From: Eudromia elegans | Lineage: Eukaryota > Chordata > Aves > Tinamiformes > Tinamidae | DNA length: 64,000 nt | Assembly (NCBI GenBank): GCA_003342815.1 | Contig: PTEX01000163.1 | Span: 357,714-421,713 of the forward strand | Direction: 5' to 3' | Part shown: piece after piece, positions 13,504 through 27,261 of the stretch | Position numbering within the stretch: the first letter of the stretch is position 1 | How the letters are laid out: each line of letters starts with the position of its first letter | The notes under the pieces: generated by a model | Told to the model about the DNA's origin: nothing | The model's input: only the letters and a program-made list of their open reading frames with translations | Databases searched by the model: none | Translations under genes and position numbers: made by a program

Positions 13504-16500
13504 GTAGTGGGATTGCTGAAAATGAAATGATGTTCTTAGGGGAGGTATAGATTTGACCAGAATGAGGTATAGAATGAGGTATAGTGGGGTATAAAGAATA
13601 AGTTAGAATTAGAAAGAGGAAAATAAGTGTACTGAAGGGAGAGAGATATAAAAAAAAAAACCCAAAAAAAACCAAACAGCTTGGATAAGGAAAAATGCAG
13701 GAGGATTCATATCTGATTGATGAGAATTGTGCAGATGAGAATCCAGAATTAGCCATTCTGGATAGAGTGAGAAGAAGGCAGTGATTTGATTATCTGGGTA
13801 ATCTTCACCTAGCCAACTTGGATGTATGCACCTACGTGTGTGTCATGCACATACAAGTCTGTGTGCTCACAGAACGGAGCCTTTATTTGTAACCTCCGAC
13901 TCTTTTCCATGTTTATCTCCCCTACTGTCTGCCTTCATTGCATCAGTGCTCTCTAATCTTGACCTTTACTAAATCTTGAAGGCAGTAAGTTTGGCAAGCA
14001 GAACCAGCAACTGCTCTCAGGTTCTGACCTTCATTATTTTTCCAGTACACTGGCATCTTATTCTTAGGTAATGATGATTATTCTCTAATCATACCACCTC
14101 ACATTTAGAGGTAATGATATCGTGTTAGGGTGTTCTGGTCTGGGAAGTCTACCTAGACTTCTGCAAGGAAACTTTGTAAGTCAAGCAACTGTTGTGAAGT
14201 GGTATATCCTGAAACTCAGGAATTGCAAGAATTGGCAGATTCTCTATTAATGGCATATCATATCTGTCAGTGGAAACACATAGAAATTGGTGACAAGCTG
14301 AAAGCCTGGAGACCCTGAGATCCCAAGCACAAGGCTCACAGTCCCTCACCAGCCCAAACGTTTCAGTTTCCCAAAGCAGAGAATTGTAGTTGAGAGGTTT
14401 TGGCATGGACGGAGTCAAAGCAGTGCTGTGCAGAGATGTGTAATTCACAGCTGAGCATCTGAAACACAGAGGCAGAAAGAGGCAGGTCCCTGGCAGACCC
14501 CTTCACCCAGAGATTTCTGAGAAAACTGTGGGAGCAGGAACAGAACAGACAGCACATTGAGTGGGCAGATGGAACAGCTCTTACAGCTGGGACACTGAAA
14601 GCCAGAGAAGAGCTGCAGAAAGCTGAAGCATCTTTTCCACTCCATATCCACAAGCAGCAACTGCCAACGAAAGAGGAAGACACTCAAGTACATGACAACA
14701 GGGGATACTAAAGCACTTGCTATGTTAATTACCCCACTAGACCAACTGCAATTGTAGTGCAGAACTGAAGTACTAAATTTCACATGAAAAGGGAGAATAT
14801 GTGTAAAATGCTTTTAGCTAGAGGACTAAGAGGAAAACAAAACTATCTCAGCTGCCTTACAGTAATCTTGCTTCTCTCAGAAGGAAAAAAGGGGGAGCTC
14901 TCAGTAAGAAGATGAACTGTGGTTGAATATCTTGCCCCAAACACCAGAGAAAATGCCTAGAAAGCACAAAATTTTGACACAACATACCTATTAGAATTTA
15001 ACTGTGCCAACGATACCTGAGTAGTGAATGCTGTTCCAATGTTACAGATAGGAAAAAATATGCTAGAGTGACTTAAGAAATTCACGGTAGATAGGCATAT
15101 ACAGAGATCAGAGCTCTAGTCCCCAAAGAACCATGCATGCACTGAAGCAACCATCTCCAGAAAAAACAATTCTCTGCATTCAAAAGAAGATTAACGAAGG
15201 TCACGAGACGACAGCTGAGGGGACACTGAATGGGTTAAAAAGAGGTAGTAGTGTTGTCTCAAAGGAATGCTTCAGAGGATGAATAGGCAGTGCTACAATG
15301 ACCCCAGAGAATATTCAGTTTGAGTCAATCAAATATATTCATATTGCGGCACAAACCAATGACTAGCCACACCAATCTTAGGGAAACTAGAGTCATTGAT
15401 GTACCAAGGTAAGGAGTAAAAATCTTCACATCTTGTAATAGGAAGCTGATTCCTCCTAATAAATGCTGTGTGGAAACAAACCAGACATTAGTCTGGGTTT
15501 GGAACAGAGAGCTTGCTCAGACACACCAGTCCTCTGCAACAAGTGACGATGCAAAGATGGGGATGCTGTCTTTGGGCTTAAAGAAAGAAAAGAAGGTGAA
15601 GACAACTCCCCTGGGAAGGAGGAGCTTTCAGAGCAGCAAGCAATGCTCGCATGCTTCTTATCCATAGGAAATTGAGATGTTATAAAGGAAGATATTGATT
15701 GGAGGTGCTTACTGCTTTGAGAGGGAAAATGTACGTGGTAGAGTGTTTTACTGTAAACTGCACAAACTGAGCAGGGATCCAAGCTCACATGATGTTACAG
15801 GATTGATTTTCATTCACTAAAAAAAAAGGCTCACGAGTCAGTTAGAAGAACAAGCAAACGATGAAATCATGCAGTCAGTCACACCGCCCAATTCTAGCCA
15901 CAGGGAGATATGTCAGAGAGGAAAAGAGCCACAACTGTTCTGCCTCTCATCAGCTCCTAGAGACATAACACTGCAGGCCTTCGGGAGGCTGGAGTCTGCT
16001 ACACATGGAGCTGTCCTGAACAGTGAAAAGTCCATGGCAAATCACTCATCAAGAAGTAAGTGTTCTTTACTGTACTCCTTCTTTTGACTTCCTGCATTGA
16101 CAGTTCTGCAACATGAACTAGCTAGGAGGAAAAGAAAAAAAAAAAGGAAAGCCTCCTGCTAACCATTGCCCTCCTATCCCATTTTTGTCCTTCATTTGAT
16201 CCTCAGTGGCTTACATGGAAGTCTTCTCACCTCAAGGTGACTCTTTTTGTCCCAGTCCTTATGTACACATTCAAATGCCACTCCGGATTTCCTCTCCTCA
16301 GCCTCCCTGCTGAGGAGGCCCTATTCCGATGGGATATATTGCCATTAAAGTTAAATCCAGTTTATTGTCAGGAGGAGTCCTTTCACTGCCAACCTGAAGC
16401 TCTTAATTTTAATCACTTTCTGATTTATTTTGAAATGACCTTCTTAGTGAAATATTAATGACATATGTGTTTGTTCTCTTATCATGATCAAAGCTGAGAA

Positions 16501-16670
16501 CACAAAAGCAAAGGCCAAGCAGAGAAAAATGTTTTTCAATATTTACTTTGGAGGTGACAGAAAATTATTAGTGAAGAATTCTCTTCCAATTAGTGTTATC
16601 ACTGCTGTTGCAAGCAGTGAATGAAAGCAATGTTTTCATATGCTATGAAGCTTGCATCTCTGACAGAGAT

Positions 16671-16693
16671 GAATTGATAATCATGATCAATTC
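16671..16693. repeat. Short perfect inverted repeat
   Basis: Arms GAATTGAT and ATCAATTC are exact reverse complements separated by 7 bp. It is too short and AT-rich to argue for a structured RNA. A paired homeodomain-type binding site is equally possible, since each arm carries an ATTGAT/ATCAAT core. Confidence 0.6.
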
Positions 16694-16899
16694 TTAACTT
16701 CCATTCCTTGCAAATGATTAGAATATATGTGACAAGAAAAAATCACTAGACCTTCACTGAGTAATGAAACTGTGAGTGAAGAGTGGCTCATGGCATTATT
16801 TGTCACACTACCTTGATTGCTTTCTAGATGGATTAACAAAATCAGTAGTTAGAGAGAAAGTGGTGGGTGTCATACTTAAATTATGGTAAGGTATCTGAT

Positions 16900-17760
16900 A
16901 ATGTGTCACATAAATATTGTGCTCTAAATTTACTCAGATTGATTTGGATATGAGTGCTCTCCCAGGAGTCACAACGCAGCTGATCGGACACTAATAATAA
17001 AGGGAGGCAGGGAATCAATCAAGTGGAGAGGTTTACTAAAGCACCGGAGGGAAGTGTCTGAAGCTCTGTTACAAACTGCCCACACGGCGTGCTGCCACCA
17101 GCACATATTTTCTGTTCTTGCCTTGGGAAGGAAGGAAGGAGCTGAGGGAGGCTGCCCATGTCCTTCCTGGCAATCTCTCACTCACCGAGAGGAACTGTGT
17201 GGAGCAGAGGGGAGAAGATGGGGAAGGCAGGGTGCATGGAGCATCCTGGTACCATGCTGTGCCTTAAAATCCTCCTGGCCTGCTGGGAGATGTAGGACAT
17301 CAGGGACAGATTCACAAGAAAGAGGAGAGGAAAAACTCCCACCACTATCCACAGCCGTGGGCACTTGGCTGGTGGCTGTTTCTCTAGACTGCCTGGCGGT
17401 GCCACTCAGCGTGGCAGCCGTCAGCATTTAATCTGGCTTCCCACTAATTAATTACCCGTCATCCAGTGCACAACTTAAATACACAGCCTCATCACGGGAG
17501 GATGTTATTTACAGTCTGTCCCATTAACAGTTGCTACCAAATTCATTTATTTTTATTTATGGTTTGTGAACAATGTGTAACAATGATTTGTTAAATTATT
17601 AGGAAGCTGTTCAGAAAACCCGATTGGATTTTATTAACGTGAGACTAATATTTTGGGGCCAAAAGTCCATAGGAAAACAAGAAGCTTAAGTTTAGTCTAA
17701 TTTTGGTTTTACACCTTGTTTTGTTTTGCTGGTAAGTAATAAATTAGGGTCCTATATTAA
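16900..17760. other. GC patch next to an AT-rich possible regulatory block
   Basis: The left half (about 17040-17430) is moderately GC-rich, with a GGAAGGAAGG run at about 17127 and no recognisable coding sequence. A minus-strand frame with a hydrophobic run (LWIVVGVFPLLFLVNLSL) lacks an ATG and matches nothing I know. The right half (17440-17700) switches sharply to AT-rich text holding TAATTAATTA at 17445-17454 and two ACAATG motifs starting at 17570 and 17580, one helical turn apart. That texture suggests a developmental enhancer, but only cross-species alignment could show it. Confidence 0.35.
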
Positions 17761-20362
17761 GAAATTGCTTTCCTTTCACTCCTTTGTTTTTCTAAGTCTA
17801 TGTCTGCACACATAATATTTAGAGGGGGAGACTAAATTGGAGATTTATTTAAAGAGGCATTTTATGAAATTTGGTTTGGGTATTATCCAGTAGCCTCAGA
17901 TGGGTAACATAGTTATACTCACTAAGGATTAAATAACATATTTCACGCTTCTAAATTCTTCGAGCTTATACTAAAAACAAAGCACCAAAGGCTGTATAAG
18001 AAACATCATTAAATGCCTAGGCATAACCATGCTGTTAGAATTCTGCTACATAGAATACAGAGATATCAACAAAATGAGATGCTAGTGATGGATATAAGTT
18101 GACCTAAAAATCTATAGGTTGGATTTCACGTAAAATTGCACCTACTGATGAATTGCGTCAATGATCATAACCTGTGCACACATTTGCCTTTCTAAATCAC
18201 ATACTGAGTAACTATCATTTTTTTAATGGTGGTTGGTTGAGACAACCAGAACATCTAGTTGTATGCAACAGATGAAGTTGGGCCACAAATGTATCTGACA
18301 CCAACACGCCTGCAGTGCTACACATGAAAAAACAAATCAGAAATACATGACTGAAGGTCAGATCCAGAGGGCAGGCTCCAGGTACTTTCACTCACAACTA
18401 GTCCAAATAAACTCCAATATACATACCCCAATATAACCCAATACTGATCATGAATGCCAAATTAATCAGGCTATATGGTACGTTTCTTGAACTCACGGAT
18501 AAGCAACTGAGAGAGGACATATTCCTCAATTCTTTCACAAAACATCCCAAAAGAAAATGACTGGGATGCCAACAAGTATTTTTCTCCTTACCTAAAATTG
18601 AGCTTCTGTAGACCAAGTAAATGAATGATGCACATTGGAGTTCCTTTGCCCCTTCCCTCACTCGCTTGCTAACTTCCAAAATTTTACTCTTTGGAACTGC
18701 ACTTACTGGTGGTGCTTGCCTCAGATTATTGCTTATTGAAAACTATTCCTACTTAAAACCCTATTGCATACTTCTTTTGAGACTGATTGAGGCACAGCAC
18801 AACATTACCTAGTCTTGAACTGAACTGGCCACTGCTTGACCGTTGCATCCACAGGCTGCTCCCAGACTTACTTTGAAACTCTCCAGCAGTTTTATCAAGC
18901 TCTTATCAGGAGAAAGTAAGTTTAATTAAAACAAACCATTGCCCAAACTCTAAAATTACTTTATAAAAGTATTATTACCTTTACCTTAAGGATATGAGAC
19001 TCTACAAGTGTAAACATAATCATTTTTGTTGTGGAACATAGAATATGTACCATGGCTTTTTTCCTGTAGCAGCCACAACAGGCAGCATGCTGGAAAATAG
19101 AGGAAAATTTAGTATGAAAAATGAAATTGAGAATTACATAAAAATGAAAAATTTTGAAATTATATTGCTTTAGCTATGGTGATTAGATACGAAAATAGAA
19201 TGAATATCCATATGAGTGAAATACTGCAGCTCACGAGAGAGAGATCTTCCATCTGAGAAATACGTTCCTCAAGACTTAATGATCTTGTTCGAAGCATAAA
19301 GAGAAATGAAGATCTGAAAGAAGCTTACGAATTTGCAGACTCTCTCGTGGGGAAATGAAAGCAACAGTCAAATGTGAACCCAACCAAGAGAGAGTAGTAA
19401 ACCCCATCATCTTATACAGGCTAATAACCTCAAAGGACTCTTCAGTGCACAGGGATGGAGAAAGAGCATAAGACATAAGCAGATGTTTCCTACAACATAC
19501 TCACTCCATACAACCTGCTCTGAGCACGCAGAAGTGTATGGAAGGCGTGTGCTTCTTTGTCTTCAAATGAAATTCATTAATTTATTTTAAAGCTATTTGA
19601 TTACATCCCGCACCAGTAATTGTGTTGTGTTCACCAGCAATTAGAGTAGGAAGCTTTATAACTGAGATAAGGGTGAAACTTAGAGTGTCCACAGAGTTGA
19701 AGGAATCAGCAAACGAATGGCTGTGGCAGTGGCTGATCAAGTTTTTAGCGCTTTCCAAACACTCTCCATTTTTATTATCTGTGTCAGCTTCTCTCTGTTG
19801 CTGATCTTTGTCATTTGCTTGGGAGCACAAGTTACTTCATTACTGATTCTGAATCATCACACCACACTGTCTCAATGGCCTTTTAGCATTTTAGTCATGA
19901 CTTAAGATTTTGGGAAAGAGAATAAGAAAAACAATGCAAATATAACATATATAGATGTTTCAAATCCTTGGAGTGTCCCAGCAATCTCTTGAATTTCCCA
20001 CCAGAAGAATGAATTACCTGCGAAAACCATCCTGTACAATCAATTTCATGCCAAATCCTACTTATAATTATATAAAGATGACATATTAGATATAACTTAT
20101 ATACAGCACATGAGATAAAGTCTATAAAGTCTCCTGATCAACTGTATAAAGTGTATTTATGTTTCACAGAAAAATTAGTCTGTTTTCTAGGAGAACCAAT
20201 ACGTAGATTGGAAGCGAAAAACTCACTAGACACATTAAACTTCCTGTGATTTGTTACAGGAAATAAGGCTTCCACTAATCCTAGGCCAACTGCAAGAGAG
20301 CCAGAGAATTTCAGAAAGTTTAGTCCAAAAGTCCCAGAGACTTGACAACTTCTTAGAAACCA
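17761..20362. other. AT-rich non-coding stretch
   Basis: No gene or repeat family is recognised. A segment at 19565-19745 contains ATTAATTTATT, TTTGATTACAT and two AATTA-type motifs, in a more information-rich text than its surroundings. It is a weak candidate for a conserved non-coding element. The remainder reads as unique AT-rich DNA. Confidence 0.5.

Positions 20363-20409
<47 letters not shown>
20363..20409. repeat. (AAT)n trinucleotide microsatellite
   Basis: An uninterrupted AAT array of about 15.7 units. Perfect arrays of this length are usually length-polymorphic within a species. The flanks are unrelated unique sequence. Any poly-Ile or poly-Tyr reading of the minus strand is an artefact of the repeat. 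Confidence 0.97.
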
Positions 20410-20410
<1 letters not shown>

Positions 20411-23400
20411 CAATAAGCTCTATAATGAAAGATTTTGTGAGGTTCAATGCTGGATGAATCTCTAGTTAAAGTGGCATAAATACAACCAGGCATTTATATT
20501 ATTTTCAGACCAACTCTTCGCATGTTAAGTTTTGAGTTTAGCATGTGGCAGACCTCTAGACACACAAGTGACAAAGCTTAACCCTGGACTCAGCAACTCT
20601 GAACCAAGCTGGTGTTTTCTAGTGATGAAGTAAGACTTACATATTTCCCTGAACCACCACCAACTGTTCCATAGACATACATGTTTGGTTGGATGTAAGC
20701 AAGGATTGTCATTTACACCTCCATAAGGATCCATATGGAACAACATCACTTGCACTGACTGGTGGTCACTGTGTCACTGCTGTTGAAACAAGACTGTAAC
20801 AAATCTTGCAATTATTTGAACTGGTTGGTGCCTCCTCAAATGATGCTTACCAGTGCTAATTGGTGAATATGAATGCTACAAGGAAGGTATTTTGCTTTCA
20901 GGAAATTTTTCAGTTGTCTTTAAATACATTGTGTCTCTTTATTCTTCAGTCTGCACTTTGGCAAAGGAGTGGATACTCACAGAGGAATGGGAAATTAGAG
21001 TAGTAATAGGTTAAATAAATCATATAACCCATGAGTACTATTCCCATAGCACCAAAACAATGCAGGACCTAAGAGCAACAAAACAAGGTGTCCTATATGT
21101 GTTCATTGCCTGCAACTATTTTTTTGTCACAATCTTGTAGTTCTCGTGCAAATGCACACACCACTTCTGGTAGCACACACCTAAGTTTCAGAGCTTTTCC
21201 TGTGCTTATTCCTTTTTCTTCTCTTCATAATGTTCAGTCTTTCTATAGTGCACAACACAGCCAGGCTTCCCTCATCCAGAATTAATCAAAACCTTCAGTG
21301 ACAGCCTGCAGTAAATCAGAGCCTAAGGCAAAATGTTGTACATGAGCATACCTTGAGATGTGTTTCCTCAGCCTTGTCTTCTCTCATTCAGATATGCAAA
21401 GTCCTGAACCTCTCATCCTGATTTATACAACTGTGAGCAAACCACTGCCACCCCTGGCAGCTGTGTCTCTGCATAATCCCCTTTCAGAGAAAAGAAACCA
21501 GATCAGAAGAACCTCGCAAGTTAGTTTTTCTTCTATCCAGCTGCCTCCTTTGCAAGCCCAATATTATCCCACATAGTTTGTAATACAAATAAGAACTGAG
21601 GGATTGGTCTGAACAATATCCCTCACTCTTTATACAAGGTGTCAGAATTACAGTGTTCCTATATTGTATGTTCTACACACACCTGTGATCAATCAATATG
21701 ATATGATTACATAGTTATCCGGCAGTGCACAGGCCTGGTTTGTATTGTGACACCCTGCTGTGCCTCTGCATTTGCTCCTAAGGTCAGGCTGGTGAGACCG
21801 ACACCTTGTCTCTGGGGGAAAGTGTTGGGACAGATTTAATTTCCCCTTTCTTCGCCCTCCTCCCAGCAGCACTGCTTCCCCTCCCCAAGAATGGGCCAGA
21901 GCAGAGCTACAGAAAGGTTGGGTCAGCAGAACCTCATCAACCCCAGAAAGACAGTGAGAAGGTTGTGCTAGGTAAAGAGGTTCTGCACATGAAGGAGAGA
22001 AGCAGGACCAAGCCTTCATCATGAAAATGAGTATGGCTTTCCCCATGAGGTCAAATGGGTTGACAATGGAGTTAGCAAGATGGAAAGAGAACCCTATCCC
22101 ACATGAATAGCCTACCCTAAGCTCACTGCCCCCTCACCAAAATATCTGGAATGAAAAAAAAGTCTTGGAGGAAGCATATTTTCTTATTCATTATCAGAGT
22201 TTTCCATTCCCAGATGGGCTCAACCATCATTTGGCTAAATTCAAGATTCTCTCATGCCCTGATCATGTGCAGATAGCAAGAATTTACCCAATCTTAAAAT
22301 TTTCTGTTCTAAACTTCACCTTCAAATATAGCATTCAAAGCATGCAAAATTTAAAGTGACAAGGAGAAAGCTACCACTATGAGACCAAAACATTTTTAAA
22401 ACTTGTGCCTTTCAACATCTGTAATATTTCTCCCTGAGGCTAATTTTCCTGTTTTAGCTGGTATTTGCAGAATAGAAATCATTTGCCACTGTTGTATTGC
22501 CCCTGCTTATTTCTGCTTATTTCAGCAAGGCAAAGAGGGCACCAAAGCATGCAAAGTACTACTGGGTTGTTAAAAGTTACAGTAAGTTTCTAGAAATAAA
22601 ATGCCTCTCTATACTTTTGGAGCAGTACCACAGTAATTCATCAGAAACACGTGAAGCTAAAAAAAATGCAATTATTCTTTAGCAACTAATGAGGAAAATC
22701 CTGCTTGCCAGTATAAACTGAAATGCTAAGGGTAAAGAATGGGCCAGAGTGCACTGGAATGGGTTGAAGTGGCTGCTTTTACTGGCAGATCAATCTGTAG
22801 AGATCAGACCATTTCAAGATACTTGCCTGCCTCACTAATTTCTGTTTGGATCCCAGCTGCACAGCTCCAGAGTGCTTGAACTTATAGCAGTAACCACACA
22901 CAGCACTGAAGCAACCGAAACTTTGCGCAGTCCAAAAAGGCAAATCCAGCACTGAAATCAATGTTAAATGCAGTTCTGTTTTATTTCATGCTAACAATAT
23001 ATCACAGCACAACACCACATAGCTCTGATTTCAAAAACATAGGATTGTTGTAATGTGCTTGCATTCATTTTTCTAGCATACATTAATGTTATTTTGATCA
23101 AAATAGGCCTGACTCATTACTTTATACTACAGGAATTGATTGGAGTTCATTGTAACTAAAGTATATCAATAAACCACAACAGTCGTATTAAGACTCTGTG
23201 GTATAGCTCATTTAGCTTGCTGGCTTTATTAAATTGGCAGTAGTCTACATTATGCATCATGCAAGTAGAAATTGGTAGAATTTTTCAGTCTTTTCAAAAT
23301 GCTTACAAAAACAAGAAGGAAATTAGAACATGTTCTTACATTAAAAGTCAATGATTTTTGTACTAAAAATGCTTCTTCTTAGAGGTCTGGCAAGCTACAA

Positions 23401-26400
23401 AATTACAAATGCTATTTGCAAAATTATTTGGTTTACCTATGCTCTTAACACATTCCTAGTTTGACTGAAAAGCTCTCAGTTTTCCCATAGTGAGCAAAAA
23501 TTCTAGCTTCCAGTTTGGACTGAAGATCTGTCAGTTTTCTCAGTCTCAGTAAGGTCTCAAGCTAGGTCTCAAGCTAGTTTTCAAGACAAGATATAGGCAG
23601 AACATGGAAAGAGAGCTATGGCACAACGTAGAAGTCCTGTCGTCACACAAACCAGTGAAAAGGAGTAGAGATAGTCGAGATAGGCAGGGATATTTCCATG
23701 CATTTTCACAGAGAAGCCTCTCAAGCAACTAGATTAAAAGGTGGATTCTGTAACCAGGGTTTGTCATTAAATTTCAATTTGCTTAGTCAGGTTTCTTACA
23801 TACAATCAAGCTTTCTGTCTGCAAAGTGTGTAAAATACTGCAGCAAAGATAGGTGGACTTCACAGCAAAATGGTTATCAGACCTTGGAGAACCTCCCAAA
23901 ATAACTGACAAATGCAAAATGGGGTTTATTCGAGGTTTATTAAAAAGGGCACTCTGGAAAGTGCCTGACTGGCAGTAAGAGTGTGCAGAGCCAAAGCAAA
24001 AGTGTCAGAAGTTGATTGTTTCACAGATAAAACAGCAACAACAAAAAGAAGACATGCTCTTCTGCCACACTAAGACAGCTGATAAGCAGGATAATTCCCC
24101 TATCTCAGCGAAGTCTTTGCCTGACAGACCTCCTTAGGGGGTAAGAGCAGCTTACACGGAGGATAGAGTGTGGAAATAAAATGGAAAACACAGTTGTTCT
24201 TCCCAGCCACCTGACTGTGCTGCTTACAAAGGGTGGAGGCACCAACAGACCTACAAAGGAACTACTTCTTTCAACTGTCAAAGTGGTAGCAAGCAAGAGA
24301 AGCAGCTGTATCATACACAGGGAAATACAAAGAGTTGTTTGTTCAGAGATAATTCTGTACACTTGACATCCAACCAGTCTAGCTGGATGCTGGAAGGAAG
24401 GTGGGCTTCAGTGTCTTAAGGAGGGCAGCATAGAAATCCGTTCCATTTGGTGGTTAAGTGCTTATGGTCAGGCAGTCAGGAAATAGTCCTCAGAAACAAA
24501 TCTATGGCAGCAAGGTCATAGCAAGGATTGAGACATAGCCAAAAGGCAGTGCTGGTGAGACTTCAGTTTTAGGAAACTTTGCTTTTAGATACAGCAACCA
24601 GCCCTAAGCCTCATTGCCCAGTATATTTCTAAATGCACAAAGGCATTTCAATGGGTTCCATGCACAGGACATTGGGGAGTGCCCTGCACTGTGCTGAACA
24701 CTGTTTTTGCCACCTAAAGTTATAGTGATATCCGTATGTGTAATATCCTCCACGCCTGTGCAAACCAATGCAAGGCACCATAAACTTACACGGAGGTTCA
24801 GACATTGCTATCTAGGCACATCAGATAATCTGATTGAGAAAGAGGCTGTCATAGTCTGAACGAGCGGCCTGGGTGTAGGGTCCCCCTTGCAGATTAGCTG
24901 CAGTACGTTTTAACCATCTATGACAGAGGTCTCCCGTAGCTCTCTCTGGCTCCTCAAATTCATCCTTTGAGTTCACAAGGAAATTACATCTTATTCCTTC
25001 TCATCTGTACTGCTATTTAATTATTTCACACAAAATGTGACTATAACGGGAGAGGTGAAAGAAGCTGCAGAAACGATTCAGGCCAGCTCAACAGCCACTC
25101 ACTGAACAATCTATAGAGGCAGAACAGGCACGGAAAAAAAAGAACCAGCAACTTTTCTAAGCAACGAAGCATTATAGACTGAACAGATTTTTAAAAGATG
25201 ACAGATTTCAGAAGGGCTTTTTACCAAGGAGAAATCAAGTGTTTTGTCACAATATCACATAACGAGCTAAGCTGGGGATAAGCGGGCTGCTTAGATGTCT
25301 GTAGGCTAGATACATTGGAAATAACACTCACGCAGAGAACACGCAAGAGGAATGAGAGGAATGCACTGACCAGCTCTGGTGACATTCAATCTTGCAAACA
25401 GTTCACAGGGGCATCCTTCTTTTTAAGCATAATGAAAGATCTGCTGCTAAGAAAATATGGTCATAAACTTACATTGACCTAAAGTTAATGCACTAGTGAA
25501 AAATTACTTTCTAGGGTATTGGTGCAGGAAGTATTATCAGCATACTGGGAGAATACACTGATAATATTCTTCTGCTGGCATCCTGGCAAAGACAAAATAC
25601 ACAAGAAATATGTTTCAGTGATATGCTGCATAAACAAGCAAAGAAATACAATAGGTATGTAGGTTTCCTGATTGAAAATCTAGTAAAATGAAAGTCAGCA
25701 AAGACTAAGAGTCCACAAAACTGTTATATTAAGATTTATAAAATGCCCTGAAAGCAGATAAACAGCTAGAGATAAGCTACTTGTAATTCTTTCCTCAGTT
25801 GTGGAATAGGAACAACAGCAGCTTTGGTAAATGGATTGAGAACTTCACTGAAACTTCCTCAAGAGTGTCTGTGCTCCCTGCTGAAACACTCATTTATAAT
25901 CGCCTATAGCAACACTCCTCTGCCTTACAGGAGCTGCTTTTTGCCTCCTTGTGATGAGCTTCCAACCTCTCCTGGCAGGGAATCCCAAAGTCCTTTGAAG
26001 AAGTTGGGCTGCATCACAAAGCAATGTGAGGTCAAATGCAGCAAAAGCCTTCAGCCAGCATAGCAGTCAGCCTAGGTTGGTAGCTGATTAAATATATCTT
26101 AAACCAATATCAGTGAAGCACTTCAAAGTATGAGAGAGAAAGTTTGAGAAAAGAATATGTGTTGTTGGCAACTGGGAAATGAGAAGGTGAGTAGACTGAA
26201 GAAGAAGCAAAAGGAGGCATTTGGGATTTATGAGGTCTGAATTTTGACTTAGTTGAGGTGCCTAGAAAAAGTCTAAGAGCTGCTTTCTTATGTGCAGATT
26301 TCTTTTGGAATCCACAGTCAGATCTTGAATATTGGGTTTAAAAAAAACAACAACTCTTTTTAGAAGCCTATGGTTAAGACAGCATTACGCCTTGGAGCAT

Positions 26401-27261
26401 GTGGCCTCCCCTTCCCATGAAATTCTGTCAGGAAAGCACATAGCTTGTACACTTGCAAAGGTCAACTGATGAAATAGCTCTGTGCATTTGTTTTTCTGGC
26501 ATAGGAATTACATGAAATTCTGGCAGGGAAGTACAGAGCTTGCACACTTGTGAAGCTCAGCTTTTGAGATAGTTTTGAGCATGTGTTTGCTTTTCAGCAT
26601 ACCAAACCTATTTAGTGTAATGCTTGCTCATTAGCTATTGTTATACTTTTTCTCCCCTCTATCTGAATTTCTCTGCAACTTATTTGTAAATGACTCCTCT
26701 TTCCCAAGTCTTTACTTGGGTCTTTCTGCTAATGAAAGCCTGTACGTTTTGCCTAACAAAAAGATGTGAAGCATGGCTGTGCTTAATATCTATCTGGTTT
26801 CTCAAAGCAGCAAAGATCTAAACCTCTTATGCTGAATGTCTGTGAGTGTTAAATTCCCTGGTTTGGACAAATGCTTTGAACAAACTCAATTTACCTTTCA
26901 TTTCATTGGCTTGCTCATGCCTGAAAAAGAAATGACTTGATAAAATATTTGCAATCTCTGCCAGCACAGGCAATATCTGAAATGCTTTGTTGATGAATGG
27001 AAATTTTCAGAATATTTTTGATGCTATGATACACAGCTATATATAACTCGTCTTGGAAAATTGCAGACAACCTTTGACATCTCGGAGATAAGCAGTATTC
27101 ACCACCACAGAATAGTAGACTGTTTTTCATGAGGGAAATAGACTCTGGAACAGGCAGTAGCTTTCAGAGAGAAGGAAGGAGAAGGGAGAGGGATGTTAGC
27201 GGAAAGATCACGGAGATATCATGGAGAATTATAAAATAACTCACCAGTTTGATTTTATTAA
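20410..27261. other. AT-rich non-coding stretch
   Basis: No gene is recognised. It contains a 15-bp direct repeat of GGTCTCAAGCTA at about 23553-23580 and the 95-bp duplication at 26416-26604. The segment 22960-23300 carries GGCTTTATTAAATTGGCAG and then ATTATGCATCATGCAAG. These resemble homeodomain and POU/octamer sites and make it a possible regulatory element. The area around 24840-24950 has a few CpGs but no promoter-like features that I can defend. Confidence 0.5.
26416..26604. repeat. 95-bp direct tandem duplication, diverged
   Basis: Two head-to-tail copies start at 26416 and 26511, both opening CATGAAATTCTG and CAGG. Shared landmarks in the same order are AGCTTG, ACACTTG, GATAGTTT/AAATAGCTC, GCAT/GCATGTGTTTG and the GGCATA/AGCATA end. 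Identity is roughly three quarters by eye, so this duplication is much older than the one at 13404. No open frame or structure is conserved between the copies. Confidence 0.85.

Larger units (their letters stand above)
12351..16899. other. AT-rich non-coding stretch
   Basis: No gene is recognised. It holds the 52-bp duplication at 13404-13503, an adjoining low-complexity purine stretch (13540-13670, with GAATGAGGTATAG units and A-runs), and a short inverted repeat at 16671-16693. A 175-codon open frame on the minus strand (12933-13460) is the longest in the window. It is rich in Ser, Leu and Phe, has no recognisable domain, and ends inside the duplicated segment, so I regard it as chance. Confidence 0.55.

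Noticed and set aside
16671-16693. Inverted repeat considered as a microRNA hairpin or terminator
   Set aside because: Eight-base AT-rich arms are too short for a microRNA precursor, and terminators of this type are not expected in a vertebrate nuclear genome.
17178-17405. Minus-strand frame with a membrane-segment-like run (LWIVVGVFPLLFLVNLSL)
   Set aside because: It starts at GTG rather than ATG, has no homologue I recognise, and a competing frame on the same strand is equally open.
20138-20447. Poly-Ile / poly-Tyr reading frames
   Set aside because: They are pure translations of the AAT microsatellite.
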